In this document: positions 7,880 to 15,530 of the stretch, piece by piece | Layout of the letters: each line of letters opens with the position of its first letter | Position numbering within the stretch: the stretch's first letter is position 1 | Assembly: GCA_040222995.1 (NCBI GenBank) | Contig: JAVKBW010000036.1 | Location: 1 to 64,000 of the forward strand | DNA length: 64,000 nucleotides | From: JAVKBW01 sp040222995 | GTDB lineage: Bacteria; Pseudomonadota; Alphaproteobacteria; UBA8366; Aestuariispiraceae | Direction of reading: 5' to 3' | Notes under the pieces: model-generated | What the model saw: only the letters and a program-made list of their open reading frames with translations | Database searches by the model: none | Told to the model about the DNA's origin: nothing | Position numbers and translations under genes: made by a program

Positions 7880-8716
7880 ATGATCTCCCGTTCCCTCCTT
7901 GTCCTGCCCCTTGCGGGCCTCCTGCTGGCCCTGTTTGCCGGCCCCGTTCAGGCCCAGTCGCCGGCCGCCAAGCCCGCCGCGAAACCGGCGTCCGCCGAAC
8001 CCAAGATTTTCAAGGACTGCGAGGTCTGCCCGGAGATGGTCGTCCTGCCCAAGGGGGCGTTCATCATGGGCAGCGACCTGTTGCCGGCGGAACAACCGAA
8101 ACATCCCGTGTTCATCAAGAAGCCCTTCGCCATGAGCCGGTTCGAGATCACCTTCGACAACTGGGAAGCCTGCCTGATCGAGAAGGGCTGCACGCACAAT
8201 CCCCACGACCACAACTGGGGCCGCGGCCGCCAGCCGATCATGAACATCGATTTCCACATGGCCGAAGGCTACGCCAAGTGGCTGTCGCAGAAGACCGGCC
8301 ATAGGTACCGCCTGCCGACGGAAGCGGAATGGGAGTACGGCGCCCGGGCCGGATCGACCACGGCCTATTGGTTCGGCGACAACCCGGACGACGGCCAGAT
8401 CAACTGCCGCCAATGCATCGGGGCCGTGCCCGGCCACCGCAACGGGCCCGTGGGCCAGTACAAGCCCAATCCCTTCGGGCTCTACGACATGCACGGCAAC
8501 GCCTATGAATGGGTCTCGGACTGTTGGGTTCCCCATTACAAGGGGGCGCCGCGCGACGGCTCGGCGCGGACCGAAGGCGATTGCGACATCCGGGTGATCC
8601 GCGGCGGGTCCTGGTATTATTTCTCGCGCCAGTCGCGCTCGTCGTCACGGGCCAAGAACGCCGCGGCGGTGAAAAGCTACTGGCTGAGTTTCCGGGTCGT
8701 CCGGGAACTGGACTGA
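7880..8716 (+). CDS. Secreted SUMF1/FGE-fold protein lacking the FGE active-site cysteines
   Basis: Signal peptide (residues 1-25, ending PVQAQS), an Ala/Lys/Pro linker, then a complete FGE-sulfatase domain (PF03781): MVVLPKGAFIMGS, RLPTEAEWEYGARAG, GLYDMHGNAYEWVSD, RVIRGGSW, SFRVV. In true formylglycine-generating enzymes two Cys follow RGGS; here that stretch is WYYFSRQSRSSSR with none. Sulfatase activation is therefore unlikely; the fold is also used in PvdO, NirV and EgtB-like proteins. Four other cysteines (CEVC, and the INCRQC pair) may form disulfides. Function unknown; location periplasm or outside. Confidence 0.85.
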   Translation: MISRSLLVLPLAGLLLALFAGPVQAQSPAAKPAAKPASAEPKIFKDCEVCPEMVVLPKGAFIMGSDLLPAEQPKHPVFIKKPFAMSRFEITFDNWEACLIEKGCTHNPHDHNWGRGRQPIMNIDFHMAEGYAKWLSQKTGHRYRLPTEAEWEYGARAGSTTAYWFGDNPDDGQINCRQCIGAVPGHRNGPVGQYKPNPFGLYDMHGNAYEWVSDCWVPHYKGAPRDGSARTEGDCDIRVIRGGSWYYFSRQSRSSSRAKNAAAVKSYWLSFRVVRELD

Positions 8717-8726
8717 GGCGGAAGGG

Positions 8727-9338
8727 CTACTTCTTGTCCCCGGACAGGGAATCAAGCTGCCGCTGCATCTCTTCCAGCTTGGCCCGCATGTCGTCGATGT
8801 CGGCCCCGCCCTGGGGTGCGGCACCATCCTGCGGCGCGGCCCCGCCATTCGGGGTCCCGGGCGGCTGCGTCGGCATGGGAAACGGCGAGAACATCTTCAT
8901 GGCGTTCTCGAACAGGACCATGTTCTGCTTCGACACTTCCTCGAACTGACCGAACGGGTTGAAGCCCCCAAGGGCATCTTCCATCGTTTTGCGCAGCGCT
9001 TCCTGGTTGGTCGCGAAGGACTGCATGGTCTGTTCCAGGTAATTGGGCACCACGGCCTGCAGGCTGTCGCCGTAGAAGCTGATGAGGTGGCGCAGGAAGC
9101 CGATGGGCAGCAGATTGGTGCCCTTGCTTTCTTCCTCGACGATGATGTGGGTCAGGACCTGACGGGTGATGTCTTCGCCGGTCTTGGCGTCGTTGACGAC
9201 GAATTCGTCACCATCCTTGACCATCTGGGACAGGTAATCGAGCGTCACATAGCTCGACGTCGCCGTATTGTAGAGCCGCCGGTTGGCGTACTTCTTGATG
9301 ATGATCGGCTCGCCTTCGGCTGGCTTTTTATCCGCCAT
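8727..9338 (-). CDS. phaR: Polyhydroxyalkanoate synthesis repressor PhaR
   Basis: DNA-binding regulator that also binds PHB and controls phasin and PHB gene expression. The N-terminal PHB/PHA accumulation regulator domain is characteristic (IIIKKYANRRLYNTATSSYV, then LDYLSQMVKDG), followed by the central PHB_acc domain (LLPIGFLRHLISFYGDSLQ), a Pro/Gly/Ala-rich linker and a short C-terminal coiled coil. 203 aa. Transcribed away from the phaE-like/phaC genes; the shared intergenic region carries two identical dyads that are good PhaR operator candidates. Confidence 0.95.
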   Translation of the reverse strand: MADKKPAEGEPIIIKKYANRRLYNTATSSYVTLDYLSQMVKDGDEFVVNDAKTGEDITRQVLTHIIVEEESKGTNLLPIGFLRHLISFYGDSLQAVVPNYLEQTMQSFATNQEALRKTMEDALGGFNPFGQFEEVSKQNMVLFENAMKMFSPFPMPTQPPGTPNGGAAPQDGAAPQGGADIDDMRAKLEEMQRQLDSLSGDKK

Positions 9339-9359
9339 GGGTCCCCCAACGTTAGCGCG

Positions 9360-9402
9360 TTGCGATGCGGCAAATTACCGCGTCCATTGCTGCGCCGCAA
9401 TG
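9360..9402. promoter_or_regulatory. Twin TTGC-N6-GCAA dyads between phaR and phaC operon
   Basis: Two copies of TTGC-N6-GCAA, at 9360-9373 and 9387-9400, exactly 27 bp apart; the second extends to CATTGC-N6-GCAATG. They sit in the 145-bp divergent region 22-62 bp upstream of the phaR start. TGC-x-GCA inverted repeats are the described type of PhaR target in Paracoccus and relatives, so these are likely autoregulatory operators. Binding is inferred. Confidence 0.55.
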
Positions 9403-9483
9403 AAAGTTTCCCCGGCTCCGGGGCCGACGGTATAGTGAGCCATCGGACGCCCCCAGCGACACGCGCGGAGACAAGGACACCGC

Positions 9484-9912
9484 ATGGCCGATCAACCGGA
9501 CCTGGACCAACTGGCGAAGCAGTACCTGGACCTGTGGCAGGACCACATGCGGTCCATGGCCGCAGACCCCCAGGTCACGGAAACCGTGTCTCAGGTGACG
9601 CAGATGATGACCGGCTCGGCCACGGCCTTCGCGGCCCTGGCGCAACAGGCGCTCAACGCCGGCAAGCAGCCCCCCAATCCCACGGAACCCTCGACCCATG
9701 ACCCATCAGACGACGGACGCGGCGCGGCCGGCCCCGCCCCCGGCGGTGCCGGGACCCAGGCCCCTGGCGCTGCACATGGCGGTGCAGACCTCGACATGGC
9801 TGAGCTCGCTCGCCGCCTTGACGGCATCGAACGGCGGCTTGCCGCCCTTGAGGCCGGAACTGGCGGAGCGCGCAAAAGAACTGGAACAAGCCCTTCAAAA
9901 CGTTCCACCTGA
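9484..9912 (+). CDS. Small PhaE/PhaR-subunit-like PHB synthase accessory protein (tentative)
   Basis: 142-aa acidic protein: an N-terminal helical part (DQLAKQYLDLWQDHMRSM), a Pro/Gly/Ala-rich middle, and a C-terminal leucine-heptad coiled coil (LARRLDGIERRLAALEAG) with a basic tail. This layout, and the position just before phaC, resembles the non-catalytic partner subunits of class III/IV PHA synthases; homology is not certain. It overlaps phaC by 215 bp in another frame, and both frames look genuinely coding there. The first gene after the PhaR dyads. Confidence 0.7.
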   Translation: MADQPDLDQLAKQYLDLWQDHMRSMAADPQVTETVSQVTQMMTGSATAFAALAQQALNAGKQPPNPTEPSTHDPSDDGRGAAGPAPGGAGTQAPGAAHGGADLDMAELARRLDGIERRLAALEAGTGGARKRTGTSPSKRST

Positions 9913-10972
9913 GGCGTTCTACAGGGCCGTGACCGACGCGGCGCGCCAGCGCCTGGACCAATTCACCCGGGGCGTGCGCAAGTATCGCACGGCCCCCCGC
10001 GCGGCCCGCCCGGACGAGCCGCCGGTGATCTGGCGCGAGGGATCGACCCGTCTGCTCGACTACGGCGCCGCGCCCGAGGCGACAAACCCCGAAGGCCCCG
10101 TGGTCCTGGTCATTCCGTCCCTGGTCAACCGGTTCTGGGTTCTCGACCTGGATCATGACCAAAGCTTTCTGCGGTCATTGGCGGCGTGGGGACTGCGCCC
10201 CCTGGTCATCGATTGGGCCGCCCCCGAAGGCGCGGAAACAGCCTTCACCTTCACCGACTACATCGCCGGGCGGCTCTCCCGCGCGCTTGACGTCGCCACC
10301 ACCCTCAACGGCGGGCCGGTGGCCCTGGCCGGCTACTGCATGGGCGGGCTGCTGGCCCTGGCCCTGACGCAGTTGCGCCTCAAGGATGTCCGTGCCCTGG
10401 TGACGCTGGCCGCGCCCTGGGATTTTCACGTCGCCCAGGGCGATCTGGTGCGCGTGCTGGCGGGCATGATGCCCCGCCTGGAGGACACGGTGGCCAAGAC
10501 CGGCGTGCTGCCCGTCGACATGATGCAGGCGATGTTCGCCAGCCTGGATCCCTACATGACCCCCGCCAAGTTCCGCCGTTTCGCCGAGACCGACCTGGAC
10601 ACCCTGGCCGCCAGGCGCTTCGTGCAGTTGGAGGATTGGCTAAACGACGGCGTCGTGCTGGCCGGGCCGGTGGCGATCGAATGTTTCCGCGACTGGCACC
10701 TGAACAACACGCCGCTCCGGGGCGAATGGACCGTCGGCGGCGAGGCCATCCGCCCGGACCGGGTCACCTGCCCGACCCTGGTCGTGGTTCCGGAACAGGA
10801 CCATATCGTGCCGCCGGCATCATGCCGCGCCCTGGCCGACGGTCTGCCCAAGGGGGAAATCCTGCCGGTCGACGCGGGCCATATCGGCCTGGTGTCCGGC
10901 CGCCGGGCAAAACAGGCCCTGTTCACCCCCCTGGCCGACTGGCTGTCGGCCCGCCATGCGCCGCAGGCATGA
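9698..10972 (+). CDS. phaC: PHB synthase-type alpha/beta hydrolase (PhaC)
   Basis: Polymerises 3-hydroxybutyryl-CoA into PHB at the granule surface. 424 aa, between class I (about 590) and class III (about 360) lengths. The lipase-like box has the synthase cysteine (GYCMGG); the Asp is in VPEQDHIVPP and the His in DAGHIGLVSGRRAK. The N-terminal segment PRPLALHMAVQTSTWLSS is helical and probably family-specific. ATG 9698 is within the preceding gene; ATG 9776 is a later option that would shorten the overlap to about 137 bp but lose part of this segment. Confidence 0.88.
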   Translation: MTHQTTDAARPAPPPAVPGPRPLALHMAVQTSTWLSSLAALTASNGGLPPLRPELAERAKELEQALQNVPPEAFYRAVTDAARQRLDQFTRGVRKYRTAPRAARPDEPPVIWREGSTRLLDYGAAPEATNPEGPVVLVIPSLVNRFWVLDLDHDQSFLRSLAAWGLRPLVIDWAAPEGAETAFTFTDYIAGRLSRALDVATTLNGGPVALAGYCMGGLLALALTQLRLKDVRALVTLAAPWDFHVAQGDLVRVLAGMMPRLEDTVAKTGVLPVDMMQAMFASLDPYMTPAKFRRFAETDLDTLAARRFVQLEDWLNDGVVLAGPVAIECFRDWHLNNTPLRGEWTVGGEAIRPDRVTCPTLVVVPEQDHIVPPASCRALADGLPKGEILPVDAGHIGLVSGRRAKQALFTPLADWLSARHAPQA

Positions 10973-11046
10973 CCGTCATCAAGGATTCACGGGGGATCGT
11001 CCTTGTAACCATCAGGGATGCGCCATATAACCTAGAGAGGGACGAA

Positions 11047-11063
11047 GGCCGCCTGAAGCGGCC
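11047..11063 (+). other. Hairpin in the 216-bp phaC-phaA gap
   Basis: GGCCGC-CTGAA-GCGGCC, a perfect 6-bp stem with 5-nt loop, without a T-tract. It lies about 75 bp after phaC and 125 bp before phaA; it may be part of the phaA leader. I see no further open frame in 10973-11188; AGGAGAGAG precedes phaA. Confidence 0.3.
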
Positions 11064-11188
11064 CCGCAAGGGCAGACATCCAAACGGTTTCAATTCGGCG
11101 CGGTGCCGTAATACCGCGTACTTGCAACCGCCTCGCGGGACCTCATGTCCCCGCCTGGGGGATGTAATCATGTTGAGGAGAGAGAAGA

Positions 11189-12364
11189 ATGTCTGAAGTC
11201 GTAATCGCCAGCGCCGCCCGCACCGCCATCGGCGCCTTCAACGGTGGTCTGAGTTCCGTCCCCGCGCATTATCTTGGCGAAGTCGCCATCCGCGCCGCGC
11301 TTGAGCGCGCCGGCGTCGCCCCGGAGGACGTCAACGAAGTCATCATGGGCCAGATTCTGCAGGCCGGCGCCGGCCAGAACCCGGCCCGCCAGGCCGCCGT
11401 CAATGCCGGCATTCCGGCCGAGGCCACGGCCTACGGCATCAACCAGTTGTGCGGTTCGGGCCTGCGCACGGTGGCCCTCGGCTTCCAGGCCATCAAACTG
11501 GGCGACGCCGACGTGATCGTCGCCGGCGGCCAGGAAAGCATGAGCCAGGCGCCCCACGTCATGAACCTGCGGAACGGCACCAAGATGGGTTCCGCCGAAA
11601 TGGTCGACAGCATGATCAAGGACGGCCTGACCGACGCCTTCCACGGCTATCACATGGGGACCACGGCGGAAAACGTGGCCCAGCGCTGGCAGCTGACGCG
11701 CGATGAACAGGACGCCTTCGCCCTGTCGTCGCAGCAGAAGGCCGCCGCCGCCATGGAAGCCGGCAAGTTCAAGGACGAGATCTGCCCCGTCACCATCAAG
11801 TCGCGCAAGGGCGAGACCGTCATCGACACGGACGAACACCCCAAGCCCGGCACCACGGCGGAAGCACTCGCCGGCATGCGCACCGCCTTCGACAAGGAAG
11901 GCACGGTGACCGCCGGCAACGCGTCCGGCATCAACGACGGCGCCGCCGCGACCGTGCTGATGACCCTGAAGAACGCCGAAAAGCGCGGCATCACGCCGCT
12001 GGCCCGCATCGTTTCCTGGGCCACCGCCGGCGTTGATCCGGCGATCATGGGCACGGGTCCGATCCCGGCGTCCAAGGCCGCCCTGGAAAAGGCCGGCTGG
12101 TCCGTCAATGACCTGGACCTGATCGAAGCCAACGAGGCCTTCGCCGCCCAGGCCTGCGCCGTCAACAAGGACCTGGGATGGGATACCTCCAAGGTCAACG
12201 TCAACGGCGGCGCCATCGCCCTCGGCCATCCGGTGGGCGCGTCCGGCACGCGGGTGCTGACCACGCTGCTGTATGAAATGCAGAAACGCGACGCCAAGAA
12301 GGGCCTGGCCACCTTGTGCATCGGCGGCGGCATGGGCATCGCCATGTGCGTCGAACGGGACTGA
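11189..12364 (+). CDS. phaA: Acetyl-CoA C-acetyltransferase (beta-ketothiolase) PhaA
   Basis: Condenses two acetyl-CoA to acetoacetyl-CoA, the first PHB step. 391 aa, standard length. The acyl-accepting Cys is in INQLCGSGLR, the active-site His in GGAIALGHPVGASG and the second Cys in LCIGGGMGIA. Strong AGGAGAG Shine-Dalgarno just before ATG. phaB follows after 80 bp containing a large hairpin. Confidence 0.97.
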   Translation: MSEVVIASAARTAIGAFNGGLSSVPAHYLGEVAIRAALERAGVAPEDVNEVIMGQILQAGAGQNPARQAAVNAGIPAEATAYGINQLCGSGLRTVALGFQAIKLGDADVIVAGGQESMSQAPHVMNLRNGTKMGSAEMVDSMIKDGLTDAFHGYHMGTTAENVAQRWQLTRDEQDAFALSSQQKAAAAMEAGKFKDEICPVTIKSRKGETVIDTDEHPKPGTTAEALAGMRTAFDKEGTVTAGNASGINDGAAATVLMTLKNAEKRGITPLARIVSWATAGVDPAIMGTGPIPASKAALEKAGWSVNDLDLIEANEAFAAQACAVNKDLGWDTSKVNVNGGAIALGHPVGASGTRVLTTLLYEMQKRDAKKGLATLCIGGGMGIAMCVERD

Positions 12365-12376
12365 CCACGGAATGAC

Positions 12377-12408
12377 GGGGCGCCGTCCGGGGACCCGGAC
12401 GGCGCCCC
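12377..12408 (+). terminator. 15-bp GC-rich hairpin between phaA and phaB
   Basis: Perfect inverted repeat GGGGCGCCGTCCGGG / CCCGGACGGCGCCCC with a 2-nt centre. No T-tract follows (CCACCACCAC), so it may be a processing or stability element, or a partial terminator that lowers phaB relative to phaA, rather than an operon end. Confidence 0.45.
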
Positions 12409-12444
12409 GCCCACCACCACGGCAAAAAACCTAGGGAGGCAGAC

Positions 12445-13170
12445 ATGGGACGCGTCGCATTGGTTACGGGGGGAACACGCGGGATCGGCAAGGCCATCAG
12501 CGTTGCCCTGAAAGCAGCCGGATACACCGTCGCCGCCAACTATGCCGGCAATGACGAAGCCGCCGCCGCGTTCAAGGACGAGACGGGCATCGCCGTCTAC
12601 AAGTTCGACGTCGGCGACTTCGACGCCGTGGCCGCCGCCCTGACCCGGATCAAGGCCGATATCGGCGCGGTGGAAGTGCTGGTCAACAACGCCGGCATCA
12701 CCCGCGACGTGCCCCTGCACAAGATGTCGAAGGAACAGTGGGACGCGGTCATCAGCACCAACCTGTCGGGCCTGTTCAACCTCACGCGCAACGTGATCGA
12801 CGACATGCGCGGCGCCGGCTTCGGGCGGATCGTCTCCATCAGTTCGATCAACGGCCAGAAGGGCCAGTTCGGACAGGTCAATTATTCCGCCGCCAAGGCC
12901 GGCGACCTGGGCTTCACCAAGGCCCTGGCCCTGGAAACGGCGTCCAAGGGCATCACCGTCAACGCCATCGCCCCCGGATATATCGCCACGGAAATGGTCA
13001 TGGCCGTGCCCAAGGAAGTGCTGGACACCAAGGTCATCCCGCAGATTCCCGTGGGCCGCCTGGGCCAGGCCGAGGAAATCGCGCGCTGCGTCGTTTTCCT
13101 GGCCTCGGACGAGGCCGGGTTCATCACCGGCTCGACCCTGTCGGCCAACGGCGGGCAGTACATGGCGTAA
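12445..13170 (+). CDS. phaB: Acetoacetyl-CoA reductase PhaB
   Basis: NADPH-dependent short-chain dehydrogenase making (R)-3-hydroxybutyryl-CoA for PhaC. 241 aa. The Rossmann motif TGGTRGIG is at residues 9-16, NNAGITRD follows, and the catalytic Ser and Tyr-x3-Lys are in ISSINGQKGQ and VNYSAAKAG. Leader AGGGAGG about 8 bp before ATG. Completes the phaC-phaA-phaB set. Confidence 0.96.
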   Translation: MGRVALVTGGTRGIGKAISVALKAAGYTVAANYAGNDEAAAAFKDETGIAVYKFDVGDFDAVAAALTRIKADIGAVEVLVNNAGITRDVPLHKMSKEQWDAVISTNLSGLFNLTRNVIDDMRGAGFGRIVSISSINGQKGQFGQVNYSAAKAGDLGFTKALALETASKGITVNAIAPGYIATEMVMAVPKEVLDTKVIPQIPVGRLGQAEEIARCVVFLASDEAGFITGSTLSANGGQYMA

Positions 13171-13383
13171 GAGGCCGCCCCTCTATCTTGTTCCCGTCGC
13201 CCCAGGACCCGCCGTCGCCAGCTCGAAGCCCCGACTTCGCGCAAGCAGGTTCGACCCGAGGAATACACCTTTCTCCTTCCGGCTCCCGGTCCCGCCCGCC
13301 TTGCCATCCAAGAGGCATAGCGCGCGAACCGGACTGGATTCATCATCTATTCGATCAAATTCCGCTCTGCTATTTTTGAGTTC

Positions 13384-13803
13384 ATGGAGCCTTCTGACGC
13401 AAACGATGATGAGTTGCCCGCCGGTATCGGCCCTCATGAGGGGCGGGAATTGGAACTCATGCTCGCTGGCGAGAAGCCGCTCGCCATGTTCAATGATGAC
13501 CTTCCGGAAGGCATGGAGCCGCCGGAGGCCGCTTTCGATCCGTACATGGCTGAGGGCAGGTTCGTGAAAAGCGAGGTGGTCATGCCCGCACCTGGCTTCA
13601 AAAACGAACGCTTGCGTTACTACTTCTATGCCTTGCCGGGCGAGGAGTGGCGGGCGGTTCGGATGATTGAAATTCTGCGTGGATTAATAGAGCAACATCG
13701 CCCGACCACGCCGGAACTAGAAACCGAGACGGGTCGGTTACTTGGTTATGATGATGCCGATATTCAAATATTTTTGGACCGATTTTTTCGCCCCGAAAAA
13801 TGA
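13384..13803 (+). CDS. Hypothetical 139-aa protein in accessory patch
   Basis: Acidic soluble protein with a Pro/Asp/Glu-rich N-terminal half and a mixed C-terminal half (RYYFYALPGEEWRAVRM, then DDADIQIFLDRFF). No domain recognised. Base composition is visibly less GC-rich than phaB. There is no clear Shine-Dalgarno before ATG (TATTTTTGAGTTC), so start and expression are uncertain. Its stop sits in a hairpin shared with the convergent gene. Confidence 0.6.
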   Translation: MEPSDANDDELPAGIGPHEGRELELMLAGEKPLAMFNDDLPEGMEPPEAAFDPYMAEGRFVKSEVVMPAPGFKNERLRYYFYALPGEEWRAVRMIEILRGLIEQHRPTTPELETETGRLLGYDDADIQIFLDRFFRPEK

Positions 13804-13829
13804 GGACGTCCTTATTGGCCGTCCTCATT
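13799..13829 (-). terminator. Rho-independent terminator of the zinc-ribbon gene at 13839
   Basis: Perfect 10-bp inverted repeat AATGAGGACG / CGTCCTCATT with an 11-nt loop. Read on the minus strand it is followed by a T-run (TTTTT, from AAAAA at 13796-13800), the classic terminator form. It begins 10 bp after the stop of the minus-strand gene and covers the stop of the plus-strand gene. Confidence 0.75.
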
Positions 13830-13838
13830 ATCACGGGG

Positions 13839-14180
13839 TTAGCTGTTTTGTTCTCTTTCCAGACATTTGTGGCATATCGGTCCGTACACGCCGCCGTGAG
13901 GCCCACCACACCTGATGCACCTATAAATCGGCGAACGGGCCGCGAGTTCCTGTTCTGTTGGCCCCCCTGGCTTCATGACACGGTCGGGGGTCAAACCGAA
14001 ATCGGTCTGGAACTTTTGGATGGCATCGAACAGGTTGCGATCAAGGTAAGACGAGATACCCCACCCCGGACCGTCGTAGTACCCGATGCTGTTAAGGGCT
14101 GTTTTCACAGCCAAGACATCATCTTCGTCAGCGTTAGCGCTTTCGTCGATGGAAGACTTCAGTTGATACAGGTTTGACAT
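13839..14180 (-). CDS. Peptidoglycan-binding-like domain plus zinc-ribbon protein (113 aa)
   Basis: Residues about 20-80 resemble a PG_binding_1-type helical domain (AVKTALNSIGYYDGPGWG, then FDAIQKFQTDFGL). The C-terminus is a Cys4 zinc ribbon (CIRCGG and CHKC). There is no signal peptide, so a cytoplasmic role is likely and the cell-wall link is weak. GAGAGGAG precedes ATG and a strong terminator follows, which argues for a real single-gene transcript. Unusual domain combination; function unknown. Confidence 0.72.
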   Translation of the reverse strand: MSNLYQLKSSIDESANADEDDVLAVKTALNSIGYYDGPGWGISSYLDRNLFDAIQKFQTDFGLTPDRVMKPGGPTEQELAARSPIYRCIRCGGPHGGVYGPICHKCLEREQNS

Positions 14181-14516
14181 AAGCCGCTCCTCTCAGCGTT
14201 CCAGGAACGGGATCGCTCCCGGAAAACACGCGGGTCTGATCGGCGCCACAAAGAATGGCGCTGAACGACGTTTCGGTTTTCTCGGAGCGTTGTCCGCAAT
14301 GCGGGTTGTCGGGAGTGCCTCCCGGCCTGCGACGGGCGCTGCCTAAGCGTTTTTAAGGGTAGACTCTCAGAAGAAATTTATCAACGTAAATTTTCCTATC
14401 ATATGATTATATATTTATAGCGATCTGAAGCCAATCTCCTCCATCGGCAGCGAGGCGCAAGGGCATCATTCAAACATGCTGGTCCTTTCAAAGTTCCTCG
14501 GTTAAGACGGCGCGTC
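14181..14516. other. 336-bp intergenic stretch with palindromes and an AT-rich core
   Basis: No convincing gene. It holds the palindrome CGTTCC-A-GGAACG (14197-14209), the hairpin CGGGAG-TGC-CTCCCG (14310-14324), a weak hairpin CGCT-GCCTA-AGCG followed by TTTTT (14337-14354), and an AT-rich block at 14376-14420 with TATAAT on the minus strand (14406-14411), a possible -10 for the zinc-ribbon gene with a long leader. Confidence 0.4.
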
Positions 14517-15530
14517 ATGGTACGCGCCGTTTTTCTGTTCGCCCTCAGTGCCGTCCTTACCGCCGCCGCCTCCGCCGAGGCGATGGAGGTGCGCGAGTTC
14601 GGCGCCGAGTTGCCGGGCGCCGTGACCTGGGTCGGGCGTATCGACGGCGCCGCCGTCATCCGCCTCGCCGACGGCAGCCACCATAGGGTCGGCCTGGACG
14701 AACAGGGCGTGACCCTGACGCCCCGCCCCGAGCCCCTGCCCCCCGTGGGATCGAACGACAGCACCCCCATGCCCGACGAAATCGTCGTCACCGGCACCCG
14801 CAACATCCGCGCCGCCTGGTACCGCAAGCCGACGGACCGTTACGGCCACGGCGTGCTGGGCGACGCGATCGAGGCCGGGGGGCTGGCCCTGCGGCTCAAG
14901 GGCGGATACCTGGAAACCCTCGACCTGACCACCCAGGCCGTGTTCGAGGACCGCGCCCCCCGCATCGTCGACATCGACGGCGACGGGGTCGACGAAATCC
15001 TGGCCGTCAAAAGCTACACCAAGGCGGGGGCGGCGCTGGCCGTCATCGAAACCTCGGACCGGGGCCTGCGCCAGGCCGCGGAATCGGAGCCCATCGGCCA
15101 GCCCTTCCGCTGGCTCAACCCGGTCGGCGTCGGCGATTTCGACGGCGACGGGCGCAAGGAGATCGCCGCCGTCGTGACACCCCATGTCGGCGCGGTGCTG
15201 AAACTGTACGAATGGCGGGGCGAGCGGCTGGTGGTCGAACATCAGGCCGAGGGCTTTTCCAACCACGCCATCGGCTCCCCGGAACTGGGTCTGTCCGACG
15301 TCGCCGACATGGACGGCGACGGCATCCCTGACCTGATCGTCCCCGACACGGCCCGGCGCAACCTGCGCGTCGTCACCTTCGCCTTCGGAAGCTTCCGGCA
15401 ACTGGCCGAGGTCGTGAACACCGACACCATCGACCTTGCCGTGGTGGTCCAGGACCTGGACGGCGACGGCCGGCCCGAAGCGGTGATCGCGCCGGGCGGG
15501 CGGCTCAAGGTCGTGAAGTTCCTGCCGTGA
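14517..15530 (+). CDS. Exported FG-GAP/VCBS repeat protein
   Basis: Signal peptide (residues 1-22, ending ASAEA) and a probable beta-propeller with four DxDGDG calcium-type motifs: DIDGDGVDE, DFDGDGRKE, DMDGDGIPD and DLDGDGRPE. 337 aa. Such repeats are found in surface or periplasmic binding proteins; the ligand is unknown. The stop overlaps the GTG start of the next gene (GTGA), so it is coupled to the transporter. Confidence 0.85.
   Translation: MVRAVFLFALSAVLTAAASAEAMEVREFGAELPGAVTWVGRIDGAAVIRLADGSHHRVGLDEQGVTLTPRPEPLPPVGSNDSTPMPDEIVVTGTRNIRAAWYRKPTDRYGHGVLGDAIEAGGLALRLKGGYLETLDLTTQAVFEDRAPRIVDIDGDGVDEILAVKSYTKAGAALAVIETSDRGLRQAAESEPIGQPFRWLNPVGVGDFDGDGRKEIAAVVTPHVGAVLKLYEWRGERLVVEHQAEGFSNHAIGSPELGLSDVADMDGDGIPDLIVPDTARRNLRVVTFAFGSFRQLAEVVNTDTIDLAVVVQDLDGDGRPEAVIAPGGRLKVVKFLP

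Noticed and set aside
13800..14177. Plus-strand ORF of 125 aa with a hydrophobic N-terminus, starting by ATGA overlap with the gene at 13384
   Set aside because: It is wholly antisense to the zinc-ribbon gene at 13839-14180, which has a Shine-Dalgarno sequence, a domain-like product and a terminator. Beyond the first 25 residues it has no protein-like character, and its start lies in the terminator hairpin.
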